NCBI GenBank assembly: GCA_028287225.1
Contig: JAQBPZ010000082.1
Location: forward strand, 1-9,405
DNA from: Gemmatimonadota bacterium
GTDB taxonomy: Bacteria > Gemmatimonadota > Gemmatimonadetes > Gemmatimonadales > Gemmatimonadaceae
DNA length: 9,405 nt
Direction of reading: 5' to 3'
Shown: positions 1-7,226 of the stretch, piece by piece
Position numbering within the stretch: position 1 is the stretch's first letter
Layout of the letters: each line of letters opens with the position of its first letter
The notes under the pieces: model-generated
The model's database searches: none
What the model saw: only the letters and a program-made list of their open reading frames with translations
What the model was told of the DNA's origin: nothing
Position numbers and translations under genes: made by a program

Positions 1-1200
1 GTCCTCGCTCAGCTCGTCCATGCCGAGGATGGCGATGATGTCCTGGAGCTCCTTGTAGCGCTGCAGGATGCGCTGCACGCTCGTGGCCGCGGCGTAGTGC
101 CGGGCGCCGATGTACTGCGGATCCAGGATGCGGCTGCTGCTCGCGAGCGGATCCACGGCGGGGTAGATGCCGAGCTCCGTGATCGCGCGCGACAGCACGA
201 CCGTCGCATCGAGGTGCGCGACCGCCGTCGCCGGCGCCGGGTCGGTGATGTCGTCCGCGGGCACGTAGATCGCCTGCACCGACGTGATCGAGCCGTTCTT
301 CGTGGAGGTGATGCGCTCCTGCAGGTCGCCCATCTCCGTCGCGAGCGTCGGCTGGTAGCCTACCGCACTTGGCATCCGTCCAAGGAGCGCGGATACTTCC
401 GAACCCGCCTGCGTGAAGCGGAAGATGTTGTCGATGAACACCAGCACGTCCGAGTTCTCGACGTCGCGGAAGTACTCGGCCACCGTCAGCCCCGAGAGGC
501 CCACGCGGAGGCGCGCTCCGGGTGGCTCGTTCATCTGCCCGTAGATCAGGGCGCAGGAGTCGATGACGCCGCTCTCCTGCATCTCGAGGTACAGGTCGTT
601 CCCCTCGCGCGTGCGCTCGCCCACGCCGCAGAACACGGACTTGCCGCCGTGGCCCTTCGCGACGTTGTTGATGAGCTCCATGATGACGACCGTCTTGCCC
701 ACGCCGGCGCCGCCGAAGAGCCCGATCTTGCCGCCCTTCACAAAGGGAGCGATCAGGTCGATGACCTTGATGCCCGTCTCGAAAACTTCCGTCTTCGGCT
801 CGAGGTCCACGAAGTCGGGACGCTTGCGGTGGATCGGCCAGCGCAGCGCATCCTTCGGGATCGGCGCGCCGTTGTCGACCGGCTCGCCGAGCACGTTCAG
901 GATGCGGCCGAGCGCCGTGGCGCCCACGGGCACCGAGATCGCGGCGCCGGTGTCGACGACTTCCATGCCGCGCACCACGGCGTCCGTGGAGCTCATGGCG
1001 ACGGTGCGCACCTGGTTGCGGCCGATGTGCTGCTGCACCTCGACGGTCACGTGGATGACCTGACCGGAGTCGGTCGTCGCGTCGATGGTCAGGGCGTTGT
1101 AGAGCTCGGGCAGGTGGCCGGACTCGAACTCGACGTCGAGCACCGGGCCGATGACCTGGACGATCCTGCCGATATGGGTTGAAGCGATTGCAGTGGCCAT
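1..1200 (-). CDS. atpD: F1 ATP synthase subunit beta (partial, 3' end beyond window)
   Basis: Catalytic beta subunit of the F1 head, which makes ATP from ADP and phosphate as the central stalk turns. The frame is open for 400 codons from the ATG at 1200 to the window edge; family members are about 465-480 residues, so the C-terminal 70-80 are missing. Visible: the beta-barrel domain at about 10-85, Walker A GGAGVGKT at 163-170, GERTREG at 194-200 with the expected catalytic Glu at 195, Walker B VLVFID at 252-257, the ATP synthase signature PAVDPLASSS at 347-356, and the start of the DELSEED-type lever at 395-400. A purine-rich AGGGG lies 5 nt before the start, inside the end of atpG, and only 2 nt separate the two genes, so translation is probably coupled. 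Codon use is strongly GC-ending except for an unusual patch at residues 266-280. atpC would be expected next, outside the window. Confidence 0.98.
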   Translation of the reverse strand, partial: MATAIASTHIGRIVQVIGPVLDVEFESGHLPELYNALTIDATTDSGQVIHVTVEVQQHIGRNQVRTVAMSSTDAVVRGMEVVDTGAAISVPVGATALGRILNVLGEPVDNGAPIPKDALRWPIHRKRPDFVDLEPKTEVFETGIKVIDLIAPFVKGGKIGLFGGAGVGKTVVIMELINNVAKGHGGKSVFCGVGERTREGNDLYLEMQESGVIDSCALIYGQMNEPPGARLRVGLSGLTVAEYFRDVENSDVLVFIDNIFRFTQAGSEVSALLGRMPSAVGYQPTLATEMGDLQERITSTKNGSITSVQAIYVPADDITDPAPATAVAHLDATVVLSRAITELGIYPAVDPLASSSRILDPQYIGARHYAAATSVQRILQRYKELQDIIAILGMDELSED

Positions 1201-1202
1201 GG

Positions 1203-2072
1203 CTACCCCTGGAGGGCTGCAGCGCCGCCGACGATCTCGGCGATCTCCTGCGTGATCTGCGCCTGACGGGCGCGGTTATAGGTACGACGGAGGACGTTGA
1301 GGATGTCCCCGGCGTTGTCGGTGGCGTTCTTCATCGCGGTGCGGCGCGCCGACTGCTCGCCCGCGACCGTTTCCACGAGCGCGCGATACACGGAGTTGCG
1401 CACGTAGGAGGGGAGCAGCTCCGTGAGGATGGCTTCGGCGGAGGGGAACAGCAGGTAGTCCCGCTGCACCGCGCCGGCCTTCGCCTCCGGCGGCGTGACC
1501 GGAAGGATCCGGTCCGTCGTCGGGGGGGTGCTCAGCACCGAGTTGAACTTGCTGTACGTGACGTACACGCCGTCGAGCTCACCGGCGATGTACTTCGCCA
1601 TCAGGTCGTCCACGATCTCCGACGCGTTCGCCGCCGTGGGGCGGTCGGTGACGTCGGTGCGCTGCGAGGCGAGCTCGCGGCCCACGTACTTGAAGTAGCC
1701 GAGGCCCTTCTTGCCGATCACGTGCACGTCCACCCGCGCGCCCGAGCGCTCCAGCTCCACGATGCGCGCGCGGGCTTCCTTGATCAGGTTGGCGTTGAAG
1801 CCGCCCGCCAGGCCGCGGTTGCTCGTGAGCACCACGAGCGCAACCCGCTTCGGCGACTCCACCTGCCGCAGCAGGGGGAAGCGCTCCGCGAGGTCGGGCG
1901 AGTAGAGGCTCGAGATCACGTCGGTGAGCGCGTTCGCGTACGGCCGCGCCGAGACGACGCGGTCCTGCGCGCGCTTCATCTTGGAGGTCGCAACCATCTC
2001 CATCGTGCGCGTGATCTTGCGCGTGTTCTCGACGGACTTGATGCGACCCTTCAGCTCGCGGCCCTTGGCCAT
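1203..2072 (-). CDS. atpG: F1 ATP synthase subunit gamma
   Basis: Central rotor stalk of F1, coupling c-ring rotation to conformational change in the alpha3beta3 hexamer. The 289-residue product has the usual length. The N-terminal helix MAKGRELKGRIKSVENTRKI and the following TMEMVATSKMKRAQ stretch are typical, as is the C-terminal helix around DNAGDILNVLRRTYNRARQ and ITQEIAEIVGGAAAL; these two helices form the antiparallel coiled coil that inserts into the hexamer. The middle (about 75-210) is the globular Rossmann-like domain. It starts 3 nt after the atpA stop and ends 2 nt before the atpD start, so the three genes form a tight transcription unit. No strong Shine-Dalgarno is seen before the ATG, consistent with coupling to atpA translation. 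Nothing is broken or missing. Confidence 0.98.
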   Translation of the reverse strand: MAKGRELKGRIKSVENTRKITRTMEMVATSKMKRAQDRVVSARPYANALTDVISSLYSPDLAERFPLLRQVESPKRVALVVLTSNRGLAGGFNANLIKEARARIVELERSGARVDVHVIGKKGLGYFKYVGRELASQRTDVTDRPTAANASEIVDDLMAKYIAGELDGVYVTYSKFNSVLSTPPTTDRILPVTPPEAKAGAVQRDYLLFPSAEAILTELLPSYVRNSVYRALVETVAGEQSARRTAMKNATDNAGDILNVLRRTYNRARQAQITQEIAEIVGGAAALQG

Positions 2073-2075
2073 GGC

Positions 2076-3677
<1,602 letters not shown>

Positions 3678-3717
3678 ACGGAGGGTCGGAAAGAGCGGGC
3701 AGGGAGTCCTTGATCCA

Positions 3718-3739
3718 GCTTGTGAAAATTATCACAAGC
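3718..3739. promoter_or_regulatory. Rex/CRP-like palindromic operator upstream of atpA
   Basis: A 22-bp palindrome with 8-nt perfect arms GCTTGTGA and TCACAAGC; 10 of 11 base pairs match. The core TTGTGA-N6-TCACAA (3720-3737) fits the known Rex box (TTGTGAA-N4-TTCACAA) in spacing and nearly in sequence. It also contains perfect CRP-type half-sites (TGTGA-N6-TCACA). It overlaps the proposed atpA -10 element, a position typical of a repressor, which favours Rex over a CRP activator. That preference is inference; the regulator gene is not in the window. Confidence 0.6.
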
Positions 3740-3754
3740 CGGGGGGAGAAGCAA
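3728..3754 (-). promoter_or_regulatory. candidate sigma-70 promoter of atpA-G-D
   Basis: On the minus strand, TTGCTT (3749-3754) is followed after 15 nt by GATAAT (3728-3733), with TG one base upstream of it forming an extended -10. The hexamers match the consensus 4/6 and 5/6; the spacer is short, which the extended -10 may offset. Transcription would begin near 3720, giving a leader of roughly 45 nt before the atpA ATG. The -10 lies inside the palindrome at 3718-3739. Confidence 0.45.
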
Positions 3755-3820
3755 CTGCGAGGAAAGCTAACCAGTCTCCAGGCGGGCGTCGAAACCCGGC
3801 CGGTGAAGGTCGACTGCTCG

Positions 3821-4021
3821 ACGCGGAGGGCGCTGAGGAGAACGGCGAGGACGCAGAGGAGGGTAACAACTTTGGAAGCAGTCCTCCGTGCCCTCTGTGT
3901 CCCCTGTGGTTAAATGCCGTTGCAAGAGCGTTTTACCACGGAGGACACGGAGGGCACGGAGGGGAATGCCCGATCAGCAGTTCCTCCGCGTCCTCGCCGT
4001 TCCCCTCTGCGCCCTCTGCAT
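3821..4021. repeat. nested inverted-repeat element (two-tier palindrome)
   Basis: Two nested pairs of inverted arms fill most of the atpA upstream gap. Outer arms 3821-3862 and 3980-4021 agree at 35 of 42 positions. Inner arms 3883-3914 and 3931-3962 agree at 28 of 32 around a 16-nt loop, and two inner differences are G.T wobbles in the plus-strand transcript. All arms are built of related purine-rich words such as CACGGAGG, GGAGGGC and GAGGACGC, or their complements. This would fold into a roughly 200-nt long hairpin or cruciform. It does not look coding. It lies 116 bp upstream of the four-helix-bundle gene. Similar GGAGG-type repeats are, from general recollection, dispersed in many soil-bacterial genomes. 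Confidence 0.85.
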
Positions 4022-4125
4022 TGAGGCAGTTCCCGGCGCCGGCGGACACGACGATGTCGTGACCGGAGCGGGCAATTCGCCCCGATCCGCGCCCGAACGG
4101 TGCCGTGCCCGGCCCCGGCGCCCCC

Positions 4126-4131
4126 TACCCT
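4126..4131 (+). promoter_or_regulatory. candidate -10 element for leaderless four-helix-bundle mRNA
   Basis: TACCCT (TAnnnT form) ends exactly 6 nt before the ATG at 4138, placing the expected transcription start on or next to the start codon. No Shine-Dalgarno is present; the intervening bases are GCCCCC. The -35 region is weak. The same geometry occurs before the gene at 8907. Confidence 0.35.
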
Positions 4132-4137
4132 GCCCCC

Positions 4138-4560
4138 ATGACCTCGGGGCTGCGCGACCTTCGCATCTGGCAGGATTCCGTTGCCCTGGGCGGCGACGTC
4201 GTGCGCGTGATGCGCCAGCACGCCCGCCGCGAGACCCGCGTCGTCTCCGATGCGATCATGACCACCGCCCTCGCCGTCGGCACCCACATCGCCGACGGCT
4301 ACGCCCGCTACACCCCCGCCGAGCAGCGCGAGTCGTACATGCTCGCCAAGCGCGCGCTGCTGCGGCTGGAGAGCGAGCTGGCGGTGGCCCGCCAGGCGGA
4401 GCTCGTGCCCGCCGCCCCGTTCACGGACTTCGTCGCCCGCTCCGCCCAGCTCGCGCGCATGCTCGGCGGCTTCCTGGTCTACCTCGACCGGCAGGTCGCC
4501 GAGCGGGATGCGGCCGAGCGTGCGTCGCCTAGCCCCGGCTCCGCCCGTGTCCCTTCGTGA
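4138..4560 (+). CDS. four helix bundle protein (23S rRNA IVP / bAvd-like family)
   Basis: A 140-residue protein recognisable as the small four-helix-bundle family (TIGR02436/PF05635 type), which includes proteins encoded in 23S rRNA intervening sequences and the Avd accessory proteins of diversity-generating retroelements. Family hallmarks: LRDLRIWQDSV at 5-15 (helix 1, normally DLxVWQxA), the helix-2 core ending in IADGYARYTPAEQRESY at 51-67 (family form IAEGYGR.s..E), then KRALLRLESELAVARQAEL at 71-89 and a last helix at about 95-122. The final 18 residues are polar, Pro/Ser-rich and probably disordered. Its cellular role is unknown in this context: no rRNA operon, reverse transcriptase or variable repeat is nearby. 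It is preceded by a palindromic repeat element and its 3' end overlaps the convergent regulator gene by 32 nt. Family call confident; function not assigned. Confidence 0.85.
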   Translation: MTSGLRDLRIWQDSVALGGDVVRVMRQHARRETRVVSDAIMTTALAVGTHIADGYARYTPAEQRESYMLAKRALLRLESELAVARQAELVPAAPFTDFVARSAQLARMLGGFLVYLDRQVAERDAAERASPSPGSARVPS

Positions 4561-5338
4561 AGCGCTCCACCAGGTCCACCGCGCGCAGCCGCGCGAGCGA
4601 CGCCGGCTTGGTGCCGACGATGCGCTGCGCCGTGCTGCTCAGGTGCGACGAGCTCGCGAAGTCCAGCACCTCGGCCACGTCGCGCACGTCGTAGCCGGGA
4701 TTCTTGGCGAGCTCCGCGGCGGCGATCAGCCGCACGAGGTCGATCACGCGCTTGAGGTTCGGTGCGCCGTCCGCCGCGAAGGTCCGGCTCAGGTGCTCGC
4801 GCGTCACGCCGAGCGAGTCCGCCAGCAGCTGGGTGCGAACGGGACGGCCGCCCCACCCGACGATGGAGCGCCACGCCGACCGCTGGAGCGGCGTCTCGAG
4901 CGCCAGCGAATCGGGCGGCTCGCTCAGCGCGCCCGCGAAGCGCGTCGAGAAGGCCTGCCGCAGCACCAGGTCGCGCTGGATACCGTCGTCCACCGACTCC
5001 ACCAGCACGTCCGCGAACTCCAGCGCGGCGCACTGCGCCAGCGCCGGTGCCTCCGCCGGCCGGAGGGTGGTGAGCCCGTAGAACGGGACGCTCGGAAACT
5101 CGCGCGCCAGCCCCGCCGCTCGCCAGGTGTCGTCCTGCGCCGCGGACAGGTCCACGATGGCCGCGTCCACCAGCACGCCGCGAAAGGTCTGCTCCAGCTC
5201 CTCGGCGGTGCGCGTGAGCATCAGCCGCGCGCGCCGCCGCGGGAATGCGGCCCGCACCAGCACGCGCGCGCGCTCCCGCGTGGTGTACAGCACCACGAGC
5301 GGCAGCGGTGCCGCCGAGCGGACGGGCGACGCCGTCAT
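4529..5338 (-). CDS. AraC-type transcriptional regulator with degenerate receiver-like N-terminus
   Basis: A 269-residue DNA-binding protein. The C-terminal half (about 158-252) is an AraC-family double HTH: LLADSLGVTREHLSRTF at 171-187 is the first HTH, LVRLIAAAELA links them, and VRDVAEVLDFASSSHLSSTAQRIVGTKPAS (218-247) is the second. Residues 13-125 look like a response-regulator fold (VVLYTT, DAAIVDLSA, VPFYGLTT, ALEFADVLVES), but the acidic pocket is poor and the usual Lys-Pro after strand 5 is replaced by Glu-Ser, so it is probably a pseudo-receiver that is not phosphorylated. The ATG at 5338 overlaps the Nudix stop as ATGA, which fixes the start; a longer open frame runs upstream but passes antisense to or out of frame with real genes. 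It is the last gene of the ABC-Nudix-regulator unit and overlaps the four-helix-bundle gene tail to tail. Targets unknown. Confidence 0.85.
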   Translation of the reverse strand: MTASPVRSAAPLPLVVLYTTRERARVLVRAAFPRRRARLMLTRTAEELEQTFRGVLVDAAIVDLSAAQDDTWRAAGLAREFPSVPFYGLTTLRPAEAPALAQCAALEFADVLVESVDDGIQRDLVLRQAFSTRFAGALSEPPDSLALETPLQRSAWRSIVGWGGRPVRTQLLADSLGVTREHLSRTFAADGAPNLKRVIDLVRLIAAAELAKNPGYDVRDVAEVLDFASSSHLSSTAQRIVGTKPASLARLRAVDLVERFTKGHGRSRG

Positions 5339-5868
5339 GACGCGCCGCCATCGTCCAGCAGCAGACCGAGCTGAGCGGGCGTCTCCTCCGCCGGCGGCGA
5401 TGCGGCGGACGAGGGGGTCGCGGAGCCGGGATCGGCGGCGGCGGCAATCATCTCCTGCGCGCGACGCAGCACGTGTCGCGCGTTCGCATACGACACCGAG
5501 GTCTCCGCCGATTCGTACGCGAGCCACTGGCAGGCGGTGATCCCCTCTGCCTGCTGTGGGGCGGTCACCGACTCCGGCGTCTCCATCAGGAAGAAATGGC
5601 AGACCTTGTGGATCAGCCGGCCACGGAAGCGGAAGTACCAGTCGATCGTGTCGATCGTCCCGCGCACCGAGAGCTGGGCGAGCCCGGTCTCCTCGCGCAC
5701 CTCGCGCAGCGCTGCGTCCTCTGGCCGCTCGCCCGATTCCAGGTGTCCCTTGGGAAACCCCCAGTTGGCGTAGCTGTCGCGGATCAGGAGGAACACGGGC
5801 GTGCCCGCCTCCAGCCGGTAGACGACGCCGCCGGCGGAGGTTTCGCGCTGGGCACGCGTGCGCGTCAT
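5335..5868 (-). CDS. Nudix hydrolase
   Basis: A 177-residue hydrolase expected to cleave a nucleoside diphosphate linked to another group (NTP, dinucleoside polyphosphate or NDP-sugar). The Nudix box GX5EX7REUXEEXGU is complete at 41-63, with metal-binding glutamates in REVREETG (R55, E56, E59, E60). The preceding SAGGVVYR and WGFPKGHLE stretches resemble the Ap4A-hydrolase/MutT-like branch, but the substrate cannot be fixed from sequence. After about residue 140 there is an Ala/Pro/Ser-rich low-complexity tail of some 30 residues ending in LGLLLDDGGAS, outside the usual fold. It begins 12 nt after the ABC ATPase stop and its own TGA overlaps the regulator's ATG, so it sits in the middle of a three-gene unit. 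No clear Shine-Dalgarno is visible. Confidence 0.92.
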   Translation of the reverse strand: MTRTRAQRETSAGGVVYRLEAGTPVFLLIRDSYANWGFPKGHLESGERPEDAALREVREETGLAQLSVRGTIDTIDWYFRFRGRLIHKVCHFFLMETPESVTAPQQAEGITACQWLAYESAETSVSYANARHVLRRAQEMIAAAADPGSATPSSAASPPAEETPAQLGLLLDDGGAS

Positions 5869-5880
5869 CGAGGGCGCGCG

Positions 5881-6663
5881 CTAGCGGGAGACCGGGAGCG
5901 CATCGGCGCTGCCGCTCGGCACGCTGTCGTCGTCCACCGTCGGCCTGCCCTCGACGAACTGGCGGACCAGCGGATCCGTGGTGCGGCGGATCTCGTCGAT
6001 CGTGCCCTGCCAGCGCACGCGCCCCTGGTAGAGCATCGCGATGCGCGTGCCCACGGTGAATGCGCTGCGCATGTCGTGCGTGATCACTACGCCGGTGACG
6101 TTCAGCTTCTCGCGCATGCGCACCATGAGCTGGTCGATGACCGCGCTCGTGACCGGGTCGAGGCCCGTGGTGGGCTCGTCGTATAGGATGTACTTCGGAC
6201 GCAGCGCGATGGCGCGCGCGATGCCGACGCGCTTGCGCATGCCGCCCGAGAGCTCGGCGGGAAAGCGGCTGCGCACGTTGGGCAGGTCCACCAGGTCGAG
6301 CGCCTCGTCCACGCGCTGCACGATCTCGCTCTCCGTGAGCTCGCCCTGCTTGCGCAGCCCCATCGCGACGTTCTCGCCGATGGTGAACGAGTCGAACAGC
6401 GCGGCGAACTGGAACACGTAGCCGATGCGCGAGCGCAGCGCGTACAGCTCGCGCCGCGGCAGCTCGGGCACGTTCTGGCCGTCGACCCAGACCTCCCCGG
6501 AGTCGGGCTCCAGCAGCCCGACGATGTGCTTGATCGCCACCGACTTGCCCGTGCCCGAGTAGCCGATGATGACCATCGTCTCTCCCTCGGGCACGTCGAG
6601 CGTGAAGCCGTCGAGGACGCGCTTGGGACCGAAGGCCTTGTGGACGTTCTTGAGCTGGATCAT
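5881..6663 (-). CDS. MlaF-like ABC transporter ATP-binding protein
   Basis: A 260-residue cytoplasmic ABC ATPase of the MlaF/Ttg2A/MKL type, which drives lipid or phospholipid transport between the membranes together with an MlaE permease and an MCE (MlaD) protein. All motifs are intact: Walker A GYSGTGKS at 34-41, Q-loop Q85 in GYVFQFAALFDS, signature LSGGMRKR at 138-145, Walker B YILYDEP at 158-164 with catalytic E163, D-loop GLDP, and H196 in VVITHD. FQFAALFDSFTIGENV and LSGGMRKRVGIARAIA are characteristic of this subfamily. The C-terminal 20 residues are a polar tail. The ATG at 6663 gives the canonical MIQLKNVHKAFG start. Unusually, no mlaE or mlaD gene lies next to it in this window; its partners downstream are a Nudix hydrolase and a regulator. 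Confidence 0.93.
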   Translation of the reverse strand: MIQLKNVHKAFGPKRVLDGFTLDVPEGETMVIIGYSGTGKSVAIKHIVGLLEPDSGEVWVDGQNVPELPRRELYALRSRIGYVFQFAALFDSFTIGENVAMGLRKQGELTESEIVQRVDEALDLVDLPNVRSRFPAELSGGMRKRVGIARAIALRPKYILYDEPTTGLDPVTSAVIDQLMVRMREKLNVTGVVITHDMRSAFTVGTRIAMLYQGRVRWQGTIDEIRRTTDPLVRQFVEGRPTVDDDSVPSGSADALPVSR

Positions 6664-6837
6664 CGGGACGGTCGAACAGTGATGCAGCCTGCCCCGCCTG
6701 CGCGAAGCGCATGTCGGGGGTGAGTCGGTGGATCGGGAGACGCCCGACAGCAGAAACGTGATACCGGGGCGCGCGTCGTGCCAGATCTTGCGCGCGGCCT
6801 CGCCGGGCCACCTGACCCCGCCTCGTCGCCGCTCCTT

Positions 6838-6882
6838 GCCTCTTGGCGTACGCGAATTCGTGGCCTCTTGGCGTACGCGAAT
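6838..6882 (+). repeat. direct repeat, 2 copies of a 20-bp unit
   Basis: GCCTCTTGGCGTACGCGAAT occurs at 6838-6857 and again at 6863-6882 (25-bp period). Each contains the 8-bp palindrome GCGTACGC. The inner part, TTGGCGTACGCGAAT, occurs a third time in inverse orientation at 7101-7115, linking this repeat to the tandem array beside the sigma gene. Confidence 0.85.
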
Positions 6883-7115
6883 CGTGCGAACCCTGCGGGA
6901 GCGAATCGTCGCGACGCCTCCCGGCGGGGACGTCTCCGCCTGGCGGCAGCGAAGGCCAATGATGAATGGCCGACGGGCCGGAATCTCAGCGCGAGATCCC
7001 GGCCCGTCGTCAGTCCACCATCACCTCAGGCTGTTCGCGCCTGGAGCCTTCAACTCAAGCGAAACCGCTCGCGGGAATTCGCTCCCGCAGGGTTCGCAGG
7101 ATTCGCGTACGCCAA
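6868..7115. repeat. 39-nt inverted repeats flanking a 170-nt core
   Basis: The arms 6868-6906 and 7077-7115 are reverse complements at 38 of 39 positions. They enclose 170 nt that contain the strong hairpin at 6971-7009 but no convincing coding frame. The arrangement resembles a small non-autonomous mobile or MITE-like element, although no transposase and no target-site duplication could be identified. The right arm runs into the 28-bp tandem array. This, together with the direct repeat at 6838-6882, accounts for most of the 556-bp gap between the sigma gene and the ABC ATPase gene; in 6664-6835 I see nothing clear. Confidence 0.8.
6971..7009 (-). terminator. strong hairpin, possible terminator of the sigma gene
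   Basis: A 17-bp GC-rich stem (6971-6987 with 6993-7009) and 5-nt loop. Its one mismatch, 6982/6998, is A.C on the plus strand but becomes a G.U pair in minus-strand RNA, so the structure is slightly better for a transcript coming from the sigma gene. There is no U-tract after it and it lies about 210 nt past the stop codon, so a terminator role is only tentative; a structural part of the flanking repeat element is the alternative. Confidence 0.35.
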
Positions 7116-7226
7116 AAAGCAGTGGGACGACGGCCTACGCCAAAAAGCAGAGAGACGACGACGTACGCCAGGAAGCAGAGAGACGACGACCTACGCCAGG
7201 AAGCAGAGGGACGACGGCCCTACGCT
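7106..7226. repeat. 28-bp tandem repeat array, 4 units plus a partial
   Basis: TACGCC anchors recur at 7108, 7136, 7164, 7192 and, as TACGCT, at 7221: three exact 28-nt steps then one of 29. Units have the form TACGCCA(AA/GG)AAGCAG followed by a purine stretch and GACGACG. The period is not a multiple of three, so it is not a coding repeat. There are no unique spacers, so it is not a CRISPR. The last partial unit contains the TAG stop of the sigma gene at 7220-7222, so the array abuts that gene's 3' end. Confidence 0.9.

Noticed and set aside
1..1200. Frameshifted or broken atpD
   Set aside because: Translation from 1200 to 1 is uninterrupted with all motifs; it simply has no stop inside the window.
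3883..3962. Simple intrinsic terminator between atpA and the four-helix-bundle gene
   Set aside because: Both flanking genes point away from this gap, so there is nothing to terminate, and no proper U-tract follows the stem.
4138..4560. Diversity-generating retroelement, because the protein resembles Avd
   Set aside because: No reverse transcriptase, template repeat or variable repeat is visible in the window.
4529..6811. A 760-codon minus-strand open frame
   Set aside because: Only its last 269 codons are the real AraC-type gene. The upstream part runs out of frame through the Nudix and ABC genes, and the ATGA overlap at 5335-5338 gives a better start.
7106..7226. CRISPR array
   Set aside because: The units are contiguous with no unique spacers, and no cas genes are present.
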